Origin: Pelagibacteraceae bacterium AG-426-E17
GTDB taxonomy: Bacteria; Pseudomonadota; Alphaproteobacteria; Pelagibacterales; Pelagibacteraceae
Assembly (NCBI GenBank): GCA_003210095.1
Contig: QCNP01000001.1
Coordinates: forward strand, 852,001 to 916,000
Direction: 5' to 3'
DNA length: 64,000 nucleotides
Positions 1 to 8,802 of the stretch are shown piece after piece. Positions within the stretch are counted from its first letter, which is position 1. The number at the start of each line of letters is the position of its first letter. The notes beneath the pieces were generated by a model, which saw nothing but the letters and a program-made list of their open reading frames with translations, was not told where the DNA came from and ran no database searches. Position numbers and translations under genes: made by a program.

Positions 1-705
1 CATCCTGAGTTTGATATTACTTTAATGCCTGGAATGGTTAAAAACCACAAACATGCATTAAGAGTTAATGCATCTCCAATGATGAAAGAAATTAAAAAAA
101 TCATCAATGATGCAGGTGTTGTAGTATTATCTGATGCTTGGTTAGCTGGTGGATTTGTTTCAAAGAAAAATTGTATTTCAAATCCAGCTTCAGTAAAAGG
201 TCAAACTTTTAGAGCAGCAGGTAAAGCATTTAACCAAATGTTAGAAGCAGCAGGTGCAGGTATACAGTCTATGCCATCTTCTGAAATCTACAATGGTTTA
301 CAAACAGGAGTTCTTGATGGAGCAAACACAAGTTCAGGAAGTTTTGTATCATACAGAATTTATGAGCAAGTTAAGTGTGCTACACCTCCAGGAGACTACG
401 GTTTATGGTTTATGTATGAACCAATTTTAATGTCAAAAAAATCATTTGATGCATTAGATAGTAAACAACAAAAAGCGTTAATGAAAGCTGGTAAGGTCGC
501 AGAGAAATATATGACTAAGGAAGCTGCTGGTTTAGATACGACAATGGAAAAAGCATACAAAGAAGCTGGTGTTAAATTGTCTTATATGAAAAAATCAGAT
601 TTTGATGCTTGGTTAGCTATTGCTAAACAATCTTCATACAAAAATTTTGCAGAAAAAGTACCAAACGGTCAAAAATTGATCGATATGGCTTTAGCTGTAA
701 AATAA
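1..705 (+). CDS. dctP: TRAP transporter periplasmic substrate-binding protein, DctP family (5' end outside window)
   Basis: The reading frame is open from base 1, so the first ATG in the ORF track (base 25) is internal; the signal peptide and N-terminal lobe lie upstream of the window. The visible 234 residues contain the DctP-family stretch SEIYNGLQTGVLDGA and an arginine in TFRAAGKAF, where the family places the carboxylate-binding arginine. The product would capture an organic acid in the periplasm and deliver it to DctQM, whose genes follow. The substrate cannot be told from this portion. It is separated from dctQ by a strong hairpin, which suggests higher expression of the binding protein than of the membrane subunits. 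Confidence 0.9.
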   Translation, partial: HPEFDITLMPGMVKNHKHALRVNASPMMKEIKKIINDAGVVVLSDAWLAGGFVSKKNCISNPASVKGQTFRAAGKAFNQMLEAAGAGIQSMPSSEIYNGLQTGVLDGANTSSGSFVSYRIYEQVKCATPPGDYGLWFMYEPILMSKKSFDALDSKQQKALMKAGKVAEKYMTKEAAGLDTTMEKAYKEAGVKLSYMKKSDFDAWLAIAKQSSYKNFAEKVPNGQKLIDMALAVK

Positions 706-718
706 TTCAAATAAAATT

Positions 719-752
719 ATACCCCCACAAATATATACGTGGGGGTATTTTT
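719..752 (+). terminator. Perfect 10-bp hairpin plus T-run between dctP and dctQ (attenuator / mRNA 3'-end stabiliser)
   Basis: ATACCCCCAC (719-728) pairs perfectly with GTGGGGGTAT (739-748) around a 10-nt A/T loop and is followed by a short T-run. This has the form of a rho-independent terminator. The GGGGG of the 3' arm lies 8 nt upstream of the dctQ ATG at 754 and is the only plausible ribosome-binding site for dctQ. The hairpin could therefore both end or stabilise dctP mRNA and mask dctQ translation. Confidence 0.75.
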
Positions 753-753
753 C

Positions 754-1251
754 ATGACTGATAAATTTATTAAATTAACTAATTGGTTAGCAAAAGCTTG
801 TGGCATATTCGCTGCAGGTTGTCTTTTTTTATCTATAGTTATTATCACCGAATTAGTATTTGAAAGATATTTATTCAAAAATGCAATTACATGGCAGACT
901 GAGCTAGTTACAATGTTACTAGTTGCATCGACTTTCATCGGAAGTGCATATGTTCTAAGTGAAAAAGGTCATGTAAACATGGAATACCTTTATACATTTT
1001 TAAGTGAAAAAAATGTTACAAAATTAAAAATTTTTACAGATAGCCTTTGTTTAATTTTCTTCTTAATTTTATTTTATGTAAGTTACGAAATAACTTATGA
1101 AGCTTTTATAAAAAATTATAACACAGGTACAGTCTGGGGCCCTCCATTATGGATACCTTATTCATCAATGCTTATTGGGGCAACTCTAATGACAATGTCA
1201 TACATTTCTGAATTAATTTTACACGTAAGAAAACTTAAGGAGTTTAAATAG
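754..1251 (+). CDS. dctQ: TRAP transporter small permease subunit DctQ
   Basis: Small integral membrane protein (165 aa) with four hydrophobic segments, the DctQ layout; it partners DctM in the inner membrane. The ORF track starts at a GTG (739) inside the hairpin arm. I prefer ATG 754, which gives MTDKFIKLTNW and places GGGGG as a Shine-Dalgarno-like element 8 nt upstream. Its TAG stop overlaps the GTG start of dctM by one base, so the two are translationally coupled. DctQ proteins are poorly conserved, so the call leans on topology and position between dctP and dctM. Confidence 0.9.
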   Translation: MTDKFIKLTNWLAKACGIFAAGCLFLSIVIITELVFERYLFKNAITWQTELVTMLLVASTFIGSAYVLSEKGHVNMEYLYTFLSEKNVTKLKIFTDSLCLIFFLILFYVSYEITYEAFIKNYNTGTVWGPPLWIPYSSMLIGATLMTMSYISELILHVRKLKEFK

Positions 1252-2582
1252 TGGACCCATTGTTATTAGGATTAATTGTTGGAGTTTCAACAGTTGTAAT
1301 GTTATTTTCAGGTATACCGATTGCATTTGGTCTATGTTTTATCTCAGTAATTTTTTTAGTAATTGCAGAAGGATTTTCAATTTTAAATGTATTTGCAGAA
1401 ACATTTTATGCTGGTTTAAATTCATTCGTTTTGTTGTCTATCCCAATGTTTATTTTGATGGGAATGGCTGTTGCAAACTCACCAGCTGGTAAAGATTTAT
1501 ACACAGGTTTGGATAGATGGCTTTGGAGATTACCAGGCGGACTTGTGGTATCCAACATTGGAGCCTGCTCAATATTTGCAGCTTTAAGTGGATCTAGCCC
1601 AGCAACTTGTGCTGCTATTGGCACTATGGGAATTCCTGAAATGAGAAAAAGAGGTTACTCTGCAAGATTAGCCACAGGATGTATAGCTGCTGGAGGAACT
1701 CTTGGAGTATTAATTCCTCCCAGTATAGTGCTAATAGTTTACGGTTTAGCTACAGGAACATCTATTGGAAGATTATTTTTATGTGGTGTTATACCTGGAT
1801 TGCTTCTTGCAGGCTTATTTATGTTATGGGCTTATATATATTCATATTTTATTGACAAAAAGTCTGCAGAAATTCTCAGAAATAGAAAACCTCCAACTTT
1901 AAGAGAAAAGTTAGAAGTCATTCCTAGAGTACTTCCTTTCTTATTAATTGTAGTTGGTGTTTTATATGTTTTATATGGTGGTGTAGCAACACCTTCTGAA
2001 GCGTCGGGAGTAGGTGCTTTTTTAGTATTTGTCATGATTGCTATTGTTTATAAAATTTATCAACCAAAAAAAATATGGGATATAGTTAAGGTATCTATGA
2101 AAGAGAGTGTAATGATAATGTTTATCATTGCGGGCTCATATATATTTGCTTTTAGTTTATCCACCCTTTATGTAACGCAATCGATTGCTCAAACTATTGT
2201 AGAGATGGGTTTAAATAAATGGGTTTTATTTTTTTATATAAATATTTTTCTTTTAATAGCTGGTTTCTTTTTACCACCAGTAGCAGTAATTGTTATGACT
2301 TCAGCAATTCTGCTTCCAATAATTACTCAATTTGGTTTTGATCCTTATTGGTTTGCAATTGTCTTTACAATAAATATGGAGATTGGTTTGATTACACCTC
2401 CGGTTGGTTTAAATTTATATATTATAAAAGGGATTACTCCTGATGTTAGTCTTTCTGAAATATTAAAAGGCTCAATTCCTTTTATGATAATGATGGTCAT
2501 CTGTATAATAATATTGTGTATTTTCCCAGAAATAGTAACTTGGTTACCTGACAAATTAATGGGAAAAGCTCTTGCATACTAA
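1251..2582 (+). CDS. dctM: TRAP transporter large permease subunit DctM
   Basis: A 443-aa polytopic membrane protein of the DctM family, the sodium-coupled transport channel of the TRAP system. The family-typical region SGSSPATCAAIGTMGIPEM, followed by GGTLGVLIPPS, is present at about residues 115-155, and a matching pseudo-repeat (ITPPVGLNLYI) lies near residue 380. Translation starts at GTG 1251, preceded by AAGGAG at 1237-1242. The length fits single-domain DctM proteins (about 425-445 aa). The last 11 nt overlap the TTG start of dusA. Confidence 0.95.
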   Translation: MDPLLLGLIVGVSTVVMLFSGIPIAFGLCFISVIFLVIAEGFSILNVFAETFYAGLNSFVLLSIPMFILMGMAVANSPAGKDLYTGLDRWLWRLPGGLVVSNIGACSIFAALSGSSPATCAAIGTMGIPEMRKRGYSARLATGCIAAGGTLGVLIPPSIVLIVYGLATGTSIGRLFLCGVIPGLLLAGLFMLWAYIYSYFIDKKSAEILRNRKPPTLREKLEVIPRVLPFLLIVVGVLYVLYGGVATPSEASGVGAFLVFVMIAIVYKIYQPKKIWDIVKVSMKESVMIMFIIAGSYIFAFSLSTLYVTQSIAQTIVEMGLNKWVLFFYINIFLLIAGFFLPPVAVIVMTSAILLPIITQFGFDPYWFAIVFTINMEIGLITPPVGLNLYIIKGITPDVSLSEILKGSIPFMIMMVICIIILCIFPEIVTWLPDKLMGKALAY

Positions 2583-3576
2583 TAAAAAAATTAATCGTAA
2601 AATATCAGTTGCACCCATGATGGATTGTACAGATCGTCATGATAGGTTTTTTTTAAGGCTAATCAGCAAAAACGTTATGCTTTATTCAGAAATGGTTGCA
2701 ACCAAGTCAGCTATACATGGTGATAGAGAAAAAATTTTAGGATTTAGAAACGAAGAACAGCCTGTTGCACTTCAAGTGGGTGGTTCAGATAAAAAAGAGC
2801 TTGCACAAGTTGCTAAATTGGCTGAGGAGTATAGTTATAAAGAAATTAACTTAAATCTAGGATGCCCCAGTAAAAAAGTTCAAAAAAACTCTTTTGGAGC
2901 CTGTTTAATGAAAGAGCCTGATCTCGTAGCAGATTGTTTAAATGAAATGGTGAATGCTTGCAATATTCCCGTAACTGCAAAAACTAGAATTGGTGTTGAT
3001 GATATTGAAGATTTTGATTATCTTAATAAATTTGTAAACAAAATCAAAGAAGCAGGCTGCAAAACAATTATATTGCATGCAAGAAAAGCAATTTTAAAAG
3101 GTCTTACACCAAAGCAAAACCTTTCAATACCAAAATTAAATTATGATAGAGTTTATGAGATTAAAAAAGAAAACCCTGATTTAGAGGTTATTATTAATGG
3201 CGGGATTACAAACACTGAAGATATTAAAAAACATTTAGAAATATGTGATGGCGTTATGATAGGTAGAGCAATTTATCAAAATCCATATTTTTTATCTGAG
3301 ATTGAAAAAGAAATATTTAGTAATAATACTGTTCCATCTCGAGAAGATATAGCTAGAGAAATTTTAAAATATTTAGAAGAGGAAGTAAAAGTAGGAACAA
3401 AAGTAAATCATGTTATGAGACATACAGTTGGACTATATCATGGGCAACCTGGTTCTAAAGATTGGAAAAGATACTTAAGTGATAATATGATGGCAAGAGA
3501 CTCTGATTTTCAAAAAGCAAAACATATAATGACAATCGTCCAAAATAATGAAAAAGCAAATCAGACTAATACCTAA
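2572..3576 (+). CDS. dusA: tRNA-dihydrouridine synthase A
   Basis: FMN-dependent reductase making dihydrouridine in the D-loop of tRNAs. The 334-aa protein has the DusA opening SVAPMMDCTDRHDR, the active-site motif NLNLGCPSKKVQ with the catalytic Cys near residue 100, TAKTRIGVDD and HARKAILKGL. DusA rather than DusB/C is supported by MMDCTDRHDRFF. It starts at a TTG inside the dctM 3' end (11-nt overlap); the next in-frame ATG would cut into the conserved barrel start, so TTG is preferred. It is translationally linked to the TauE-like gene downstream (TAATG overlap). Confidence 0.93.
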   Translation: MHTNKKINRKISVAPMMDCTDRHDRFFLRLISKNVMLYSEMVATKSAIHGDREKILGFRNEEQPVALQVGGSDKKELAQVAKLAEEYSYKEINLNLGCPSKKVQKNSFGACLMKEPDLVADCLNEMVNACNIPVTAKTRIGVDDIEDFDYLNKFVNKIKEAGCKTIILHARKAILKGLTPKQNLSIPKLNYDRVYEIKKENPDLEVIINGGITNTEDIKKHLEICDGVMIGRAIYQNPYFLSEIEKEIFSNNTVPSREDIAREILKYLEEEVKVGTKVNHVMRHTVGLYHGQPGSKDWKRYLSDNMMARDSDFQKAKHIMTIVQNNEKANQTNT

Positions 3577-4412
3577 TGGAAAATCTTAATTTAAACGAGA
3601 TAATAAATTTATTAACTGTTCTTGCAATTGCAGCAGCTGTGGCTGGTTTTATGGCTGGTTTATTAGGAGTAGGGGGTGGTATTATAATGGTACCAGCTTT
3701 GTATTATGCTTTTACCGTTTTAGATTTTGATTTAGTGACAAGAATGCATTTATCAGTTGGTACTTCTCTTGCAATAATTATACCTACTTCAATTATTTCT
3801 ACAAAAACACATATGGAGTACGACGCAGTTGATTTTAATATGGTAAAGTCTTTTGGAATTTTTATAGTTTTAGGTGTTCTTTGTGGAACCTTCTTGGCAG
3901 TAAGTTTAAAAACACCAGCATTAGTTTTATTTTTTGCAATTTTTTCATTTTGTGTTGGTCTGTTTTTTATTTTTTTAAGGGAACAATTGATGGATAAACC
4001 AAAAAAAATCTCAGAATTAATAAAAAAAATTTCAGGGATATTGATAGGATTTATTTCAGTCCCCTTAGGTATTGGTGGAGGCTCTTTAATGGTACCATTT
4101 ATGCGAACCTTTGGATATGATATTAGAAAGTCTATTGGTACAGCTGCAGCGGTTGGTTTTTTAATAGCTTTGACTGGTTCAATCACAATGATAACAGGTG
4201 GAGAAATAATTGATAATGTAAAATCACCATTCAGTTTTGGTTACATTAATTTGTTAGGTTTCCTTGTTTTTGTACCTGTAACAATGGTAATGGCCCGAAT
4301 TGGAGCCAAAGTTGTTTACAAAATTAATAAAAAGTTATTAAGCAAAATATTTGGATGTTTTTTGTTGTTAGTTTCTGTTAGGTCCTTCGTTGAATATTTT
4401 AATATAAATTAA
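3576..4412 (+). CDS. TauE/SafE (DUF81) family membrane permease, copy 1
   Basis: A 278-aa membrane protein with two glycine-rich half-repeats, GLLGVGGGIIMVPAL (about residue 30) and PLGIGGGSLMVP (about 160). This is the signature of the TauE/SafE family of sulfite, sulfonate or organosulfur-related anion exporters. The start ATG overlaps the dusA stop (TAATG). A paralogue of the same layout follows 14 nt downstream. Family members have varied or unknown substrates, so sulfite export is only a possibility. In organisms relying on reduced organosulfur, such exporters may remove sulfite or related anions released by catabolism. Confidence 0.85.
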   Translation: MENLNLNEIINLLTVLAIAAAVAGFMAGLLGVGGGIIMVPALYYAFTVLDFDLVTRMHLSVGTSLAIIIPTSIISTKTHMEYDAVDFNMVKSFGIFIVLGVLCGTFLAVSLKTPALVLFFAIFSFCVGLFFIFLREQLMDKPKKISELIKKISGILIGFISVPLGIGGGSLMVPFMRTFGYDIRKSIGTAAAVGFLIALTGSITMITGGEIIDNVKSPFSFGYINLLGFLVFVPVTMVMARIGAKVVYKINKKLLSKIFGCFLLLVSVRSFVEYFNIN

Positions 4413-4426
4413 TTAACAAGGCTCCA

Positions 4427-5260
4427 TTGTCCTTATCAATTTTAATAAACGAATACTGGTATTTTATTTTACTTATAGTTTTTGCAGCAACTGCTGTTGG
4501 TTTCTTTGCTGGATTATTTGGAATAGGTGGTGGATTGATTTCTGTTCCATGTCTTTTTTTTATATTTGAAACTTTAAATATTGAAAAAGATTTTTTAATG
4601 CATTTAACAGTTGGTACAGCCTTTACAATAACAATATTTACATCTTCAGCGTCTGTCTTTACCCATTATAAAAATAAATTGGTTGATATAAATGTGGTAA
4701 AAACCTTTGGGTTATTTGTTGTTTTAGGTGTTCTAATGGGAACAGTTTTTGCCGCATATATGAGCACAAAAAGTCTTGTTCTTTTTTTTTCAGTAGTTGT
4801 TTACGTTTTTGGAGCATACTTAATGCTTGCGAACGAACAAGTTAAGAGAGTTAGTATAAATAGAGCATTTTATCCTAAAGCTATCTTTGGTTTAATATCA
4901 GGATTTATATCCGCACCTATGGGTATTACTGGTGCTATGATGAATGTTCCGTTACTACGATACTTAGGTTATCCAATAAGTAAATGCATTGGGAGTGCCG
5001 CAACTATTGGATTATTTATATCTATAACTGGTTCAGTTGGTTTTTTAATTTCAGGTTTTTACTTTAGTGCAAATTTACCTTTTAGTATTGGATTTGTTAA
5101 TATCCCAGCTTTTTTATTGTTTGTCCCAATTACAACTTTTATGGCAAGACTTGGAGCAAACACTGTTTACAAAATGAACAAAATCAAAGCTCAAAGACTT
5201 TTTGGAGTTTTTCTTTATGCTGTTGGAACAATTTTTATATACAGGTATTTTAATATTTAA
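4427..5260 (+). CDS. TauE/SafE (DUF81) family membrane permease, copy 2
   Basis: A 277-aa protein with the same two-half design as its upstream neighbour (GLFGIGGGLISVPCL near residue 31; APMGITGAMMNVP near 165). The second glycine motif is degenerate (GITG instead of GIGG), so the two copies have diverged. The start appears to be TTG 4427, with AAGG just upstream; no ATG occurs before the first membrane segment. It ends convergently on the phosphomannomutase gene with a 4-nt overlap of the two stop regions, leaving no room for a terminator between them. Confidence 0.83.
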   Translation: MSLSILINEYWYFILLIVFAATAVGFFAGLFGIGGGLISVPCLFFIFETLNIEKDFLMHLTVGTAFTITIFTSSASVFTHYKNKLVDINVVKTFGLFVVLGVLMGTVFAAYMSTKSLVLFFSVVVYVFGAYLMLANEQVKRVSINRAFYPKAIFGLISGFISAPMGITGAMMNVPLLRYLGYPISKCIGSAATIGLFISITGSVGFLISGFYFSANLPFSIGFVNIPAFLLFVPITTFMARLGANTVYKMNKIKAQRLFGVFLYAVGTIFIYRYFNI

Positions 5261-6705
5261 TTAATCTTTTGATCGTATTCACCAATTTTTCCAGTTTCTT
5301 GTAATAACTTATCAATAAAATAAAAGATCTCTTTTTTTAAATCATCAGACGACGGACTTTCAGTAACTACAACTAAAGAGGGTTTGTTTGAGGAAGCTCT
5401 AATCAATCCCCAAGACCCATCCTCTAATGAAAATCTAATTCCATTGACTGTAAGTATATTATTTATTTTTAGTCCTTTAATTTTAAAATCATTTTCTTTT
5501 AGTTTATTAATTTTATCAATCATTTCATCAATGACTCCGTATTTTTCTTCATCTTTACAAAAAGGACCCATTGTCGGACTTTGAAAGGTTTTAGGTAAAC
5601 TTTTTATTAAAACATCTAACTTTTCATTTTGATTATCCAAAAGGTTACAAACTTGAATTGCAGAATTAATACCATCATCAAAACCATAACCAAGTGGTTG
5701 ATTAAAAAAGAAATGTCCACTCTTTTCAAATCCAGCAATCGCTTTATCCTCATTTACTTTTCTCTTTATGTATGAATGACCAGTTTTCCAATATATTGTA
5801 TTACAATTATTTTTATTTAAAATCTCATCATTCATGAACAAACCAGTTGATTTTACATCAACTACAAATTTTGAATTTTTATGTTGATTTGAAATATTTC
5901 TTGCAATTAATAATCCAATTTTATCTGCAAAAATTTCTTTACCACTATTATCTATAACACCAACTCTATCTCCATCACCATCAAAACCAAAACCCACATC
6001 TGCATTATTTTGTTTTACACATTTTGCAATTTCATGAAGCATTTCCATATCCTCTGGATTTGGGTTGTATCTAGGAAAAGTGTAATCTAAATTACAGTCT
6101 AGTTCTATTACCTCACATCCTATACCTCTTAAAATTTCAGGTGCAAATATACCAGCTGTCCCATTACCACAAGCTGCAACCACCTTTAATTTTTTTGTTA
6201 ATTTATTTTTTGATAATTCTTCGATATAAACTTTATTAAAATTTTTGACTTCTTGATATTTACCCGAACCACTAATAAATTTTTCATTTAAAACGATATC
6301 TTTTAATTCTGACATTTCGTCCTTACAATGTGTTAGTCCTTTCTCTATCCCCATTTTAATACCTGTCCATCCATTTTCATTATGGCTTGCGGTTATCATT
6401 GCAACAGCATCTGAATTTAATTTAAATTGTGAAAAATAAACAGTAGGAGAAAGACATAAACCTATATCTTTTACATTACATCCTGTAGACAAAAGTCCAT
6501 TTACGAAATTTTTTTTAACATTCTCACTGTATGACCTATAATCATGACCAACTATAACGGTTGGATTTTTTTTTGTTTTTATGACCTGTGTTCCGAATCC
6601 TTTTCCGACCGACTCGATTCCCAATTCGTTGATGCTTTCTGGGAATAACCATCTCGCGTCATATTCTCTAAAACCAAAGGGATCTATTTTTTTCTCTTTT
6701 TTCAT
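5257..6705 (-). CDS. Phosphomannomutase / phosphoglucomutase (AlgC/ManB type)
   Basis: Alpha-D-phosphohexomutase interconverting hexose 1- and 6-phosphates for nucleotide-sugar synthesis. The motifs are the phosphoserine loop TASHNENGWTGIKMG, the Mg2+ loop GFDGDGDRVGVID, the sugar-binding loop EKSGHFFF and the C-terminal phosphate-binding loop RASSNKPSLVV. The ORF extends to 6819, but family members begin just before FREYDARWLFP, so I place the start at ATG 6705 (482 aa). The upstream 38 codons would run into the nrdA promoter region and look non-conserved. PMM, PGM or dual activity cannot be separated from sequence alone. Confidence 0.9.
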   Translation of the reverse strand: MKKEKKIDPFGFREYDARWLFPESINELGIESVGKGFGTQVIKTKKNPTVIVGHDYRSYSENVKKNFVNGLLSTGCNVKDIGLCLSPTVYFSQFKLNSDAVAMITASHNENGWTGIKMGIEKGLTHCKDEMSELKDIVLNEKFISGSGKYQEVKNFNKVYIEELSKNKLTKKLKVVAACGNGTAGIFAPEILRGIGCEVIELDCNLDYTFPRYNPNPEDMEMLHEIAKCVKQNNADVGFGFDGDGDRVGVIDNSGKEIFADKIGLLIARNISNQHKNSKFVVDVKSTGLFMNDEILNKNNCNTIYWKTGHSYIKRKVNEDKAIAGFEKSGHFFFNQPLGYGFDDGINSAIQVCNLLDNQNEKLDVLIKSLPKTFQSPTMGPFCKDEEKYGVIDEMIDKINKLKENDFKIKGLKINNILTVNGIRFSLEDGSWGLIRASSNKPSLVVVTESPSSDDLKKEIFYFIDKLLQETGKIGEYDQKIN

Positions 6706-6812
6706 GTTGATATTTGTATATTTCTTTAATTTTTTTATTGCATATTTTTTTTCATGTTCTATAAATGTTCTATTGATTTCTAATTTATATAGTGTATTTA
6801 AGAAATCTGCAC

Positions 6813-6838
6813 ACAACATATAGTTGTTTTACTATAAT
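6813..6838 (+). promoter_or_regulatory. Putative nrdAB promoter -10 with an NrdR-like inverted repeat
   Basis: ACAAC-ATATA-GTTGT (6813-6827) is a perfect 5-bp-arm inverted repeat resembling a degenerate NrdR box. A TATAAT hexamer (6833-6838) follows, 23 nt upstream of the nrdA ATG. There is no good -35 hexamer at the expected distance. Only one repeat is visible, whereas NrdR usually binds two boxes spaced about three helical turns apart, so the regulator assignment is tentative. Confidence 0.4.
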
Positions 6839-6861
6839 ATTAAGTTAAAATAGGGAGTTTA

Positions 6862-8802
6862 ATGAATAAAGTATTGTCTCAGGCCATTAAGAAAGCTGTC
6901 TCTGAATTTAAACCAAAAGTTGAAATTCATAATAAAACTAAAGGTCCTGATTTATTCACATTAAATAATAATACCGAATTATTTCAAAATTCAAAAGGCA
7001 TAACAATTAAAATTGACAGAAGTAGAGACAACAACTTAACAGATTTTGGTAGGGCAACTTTAACTGATAGATATCTTGGTGAGAATGAATCCTTTCAAGA
7101 CCTGTTTGCTAGAGTGGCAAGTCATTATGCAGATGACAATCTACATGCACAAAGATTATATAATTATATAAGCAATCTATGGTTTATGCCAGCAACGCCA
7201 GTTTTATCTAATGGTGGAACAACAAGAGGTTTGCCAATCTCATGTTTTTTAAATGAAGCAAGTGATAGCTTACAAGGAATACTTGGTCTCTGGAGTGAAA
7301 ACGTTTGGTTAGCAGCTCGAGGAGGGGGTATTGGAAGTTATTGGGGCAACCTAAGATCAATTGGCGAAAAAATTGGAAGAGTAGGAAAAACTTCAGGAAT
7401 AATACCTTTCATTAAAGTTATGGATTCTTTAACAATGGCAATCAGCCAAGGCTCTTTAAGAAGAGGATCTGCAGCATGCTATTTACCTATTGATCATCCT
7501 GAAATCGAGGAGTTTATAGAGATGAGAAGACCTACAGGGGGAGATCCAAATAGAAAATCACTTAACTTACACCATGGAGTGCTTGTGTCAGATTCTTTTA
7601 TGAGAGCAGTTGAACTTGATGAACAATGGGCACTCAAAAGCCCTAAAGACGGTGCAGTTCAACAAACAGTATCTGCAAGAAACTTATGGATAAGATTATT
7701 GACTGCTAGAATTGAAACAGGAGAACCATACATCATTTACATTGATACTGTTAATAGACAAATACCACAACACCATAAATTAGCTGGATTAACTGTAAAA
7801 ACTTCAAACCTTTGCAGTGAAATAACTTTACCAACAGGTATCGATAGGGAAGGCAGAGATAGAACGGCAGTTTGCTGCTTGTCATCTTTAAACGTAGAAA
7901 AATACGACGAATGGAAAGATGATGAAAAATTTATAGATGATGTAATGAGATTTTTAGACAATGTATTAAGTGACTTCATCAAAAATGCACCCGAGGAATT
8001 CAGCGATGCTGTGTATTCAGCTACAAAAGAGAGAAGTGTGGGACTTGGTGTGATGGGCTTACATTCTTATTTTCAAAAAAAAATGATACCTTTAGAGTCT
8101 GTAATGAGCAAAGTATGGAATAAAAAAATATTTGAAAACATTCAAAACAAAGTTGATAAATCTTCAAAAGACCTAGCTGAAGAGAGAGGTTCTTGTCCGG
8201 ATGCATCTGAATATGGTTTTAAAGAGAGATTTTCTAACAAAACAGCGATTGCTCCAACTGCTTCCATATCTATTATATGTGGAGGAACATCTCCAGGCGT
8301 AGAGCCTATAGCAGCTAATAGTTATACACATAAAACTTTATCCGGATCTTTTAATGTTAGAAATAAGTATTTAAAAAAAGTTTTAGAAAAACACGGTAAG
8401 AATAATGATGAAATTTGGTCAAGCATAACAACTAATCAAGGCTCAGTTTCTCATTTAGATTTTTTAACCAAAGAGGAAAAAGATGTTTTCAAAACAGCTT
8501 TTGAACTAGATCAAAGATGGCTTATTGATTTAAGTGCTGATAGGACACCACATATATCTCAAGCTCAGTCTATTAACTTATTTTTACCTGCTGATGTGCA
8601 CAAAAAAGATCTACATCAAATTCATTATCAAGCATGGAAAAAAGGTTTAAAAAGCCTTTATTACTGCAGGTCGAAATCAATACAAAGAGCTGAAAATGTT
8701 AATGACGCAAATTCAACAGACATTACAGCAAATGTTTATAAATCAAAAAAACAACCACAAAACGAAGAAAACAAATACGAGGAGTGTTTATCATGTCAGT
8801 AA
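6862..8802 (+). CDS. nrdA: Ribonucleoside-diphosphate reductase, class I, alpha (catalytic) subunit
   Basis: Reduces ribonucleotides to deoxyribonucleotides together with NrdB. The 646-aa protein keeps the catalytic core: PISCFL (Cys128, redox pair), NLCSEI (thiyl Cys and Glu), SLYYCRS (radical-transfer tyrosines) and a C-terminal CLSC tail that would shuttle electrons from thioredoxin or glutaredoxin. It is shorter than E. coli NrdA (about 760 aa) because the N-terminal ATP-cone is missing; the core starts by about residue 60. GGGAG at 6853-6857 is a clear ribosome-binding site. The last bases overlap nrdB by 10 nt. Confidence 0.96.
   Translation: MNKVLSQAIKKAVSEFKPKVEIHNKTKGPDLFTLNNNTELFQNSKGITIKIDRSRDNNLTDFGRATLTDRYLGENESFQDLFARVASHYADDNLHAQRLYNYISNLWFMPATPVLSNGGTTRGLPISCFLNEASDSLQGILGLWSENVWLAARGGGIGSYWGNLRSIGEKIGRVGKTSGIIPFIKVMDSLTMAISQGSLRRGSAACYLPIDHPEIEEFIEMRRPTGGDPNRKSLNLHHGVLVSDSFMRAVELDEQWALKSPKDGAVQQTVSARNLWIRLLTARIETGEPYIIYIDTVNRQIPQHHKLAGLTVKTSNLCSEITLPTGIDREGRDRTAVCCLSSLNVEKYDEWKDDEKFIDDVMRFLDNVLSDFIKNAPEEFSDAVYSATKERSVGLGVMGLHSYFQKKMIPLESVMSKVWNKKIFENIQNKVDKSSKDLAEERGSCPDASEYGFKERFSNKTAIAPTASISIICGGTSPGVEPIAANSYTHKTLSGSFNVRNKYLKKVLEKHGKNNDEIWSSITTNQGSVSHLDFLTKEEKDVFKTAFELDQRWLIDLSADRTPHISQAQSINLFLPADVHKKDLHQIHYQAWKKGLKSLYYCRSKSIQRAENVNDANSTDITANVYKSKKQPQNEENKYEECLSCQ

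Noticed and set aside
717-938. Minus-strand ORF of 73 aa over the dctP-dctQ junction
   Set aside because: It is a shadow of dctQ and of the hairpin; no family resemblance and no ribosome-binding site.
3704-4186. Minus-strand ORF of 160 aa
   Set aside because: Lies fully opposite the first TauE-like gene, whose glycine motifs are clear; composition is the complement of membrane-protein codons.
6706-6819. N-terminal extension of the phosphomannomutase ORF
   Set aside because: The 38 extra codons precede the normal family start, look unconserved and reach the nrdA promoter palindrome.
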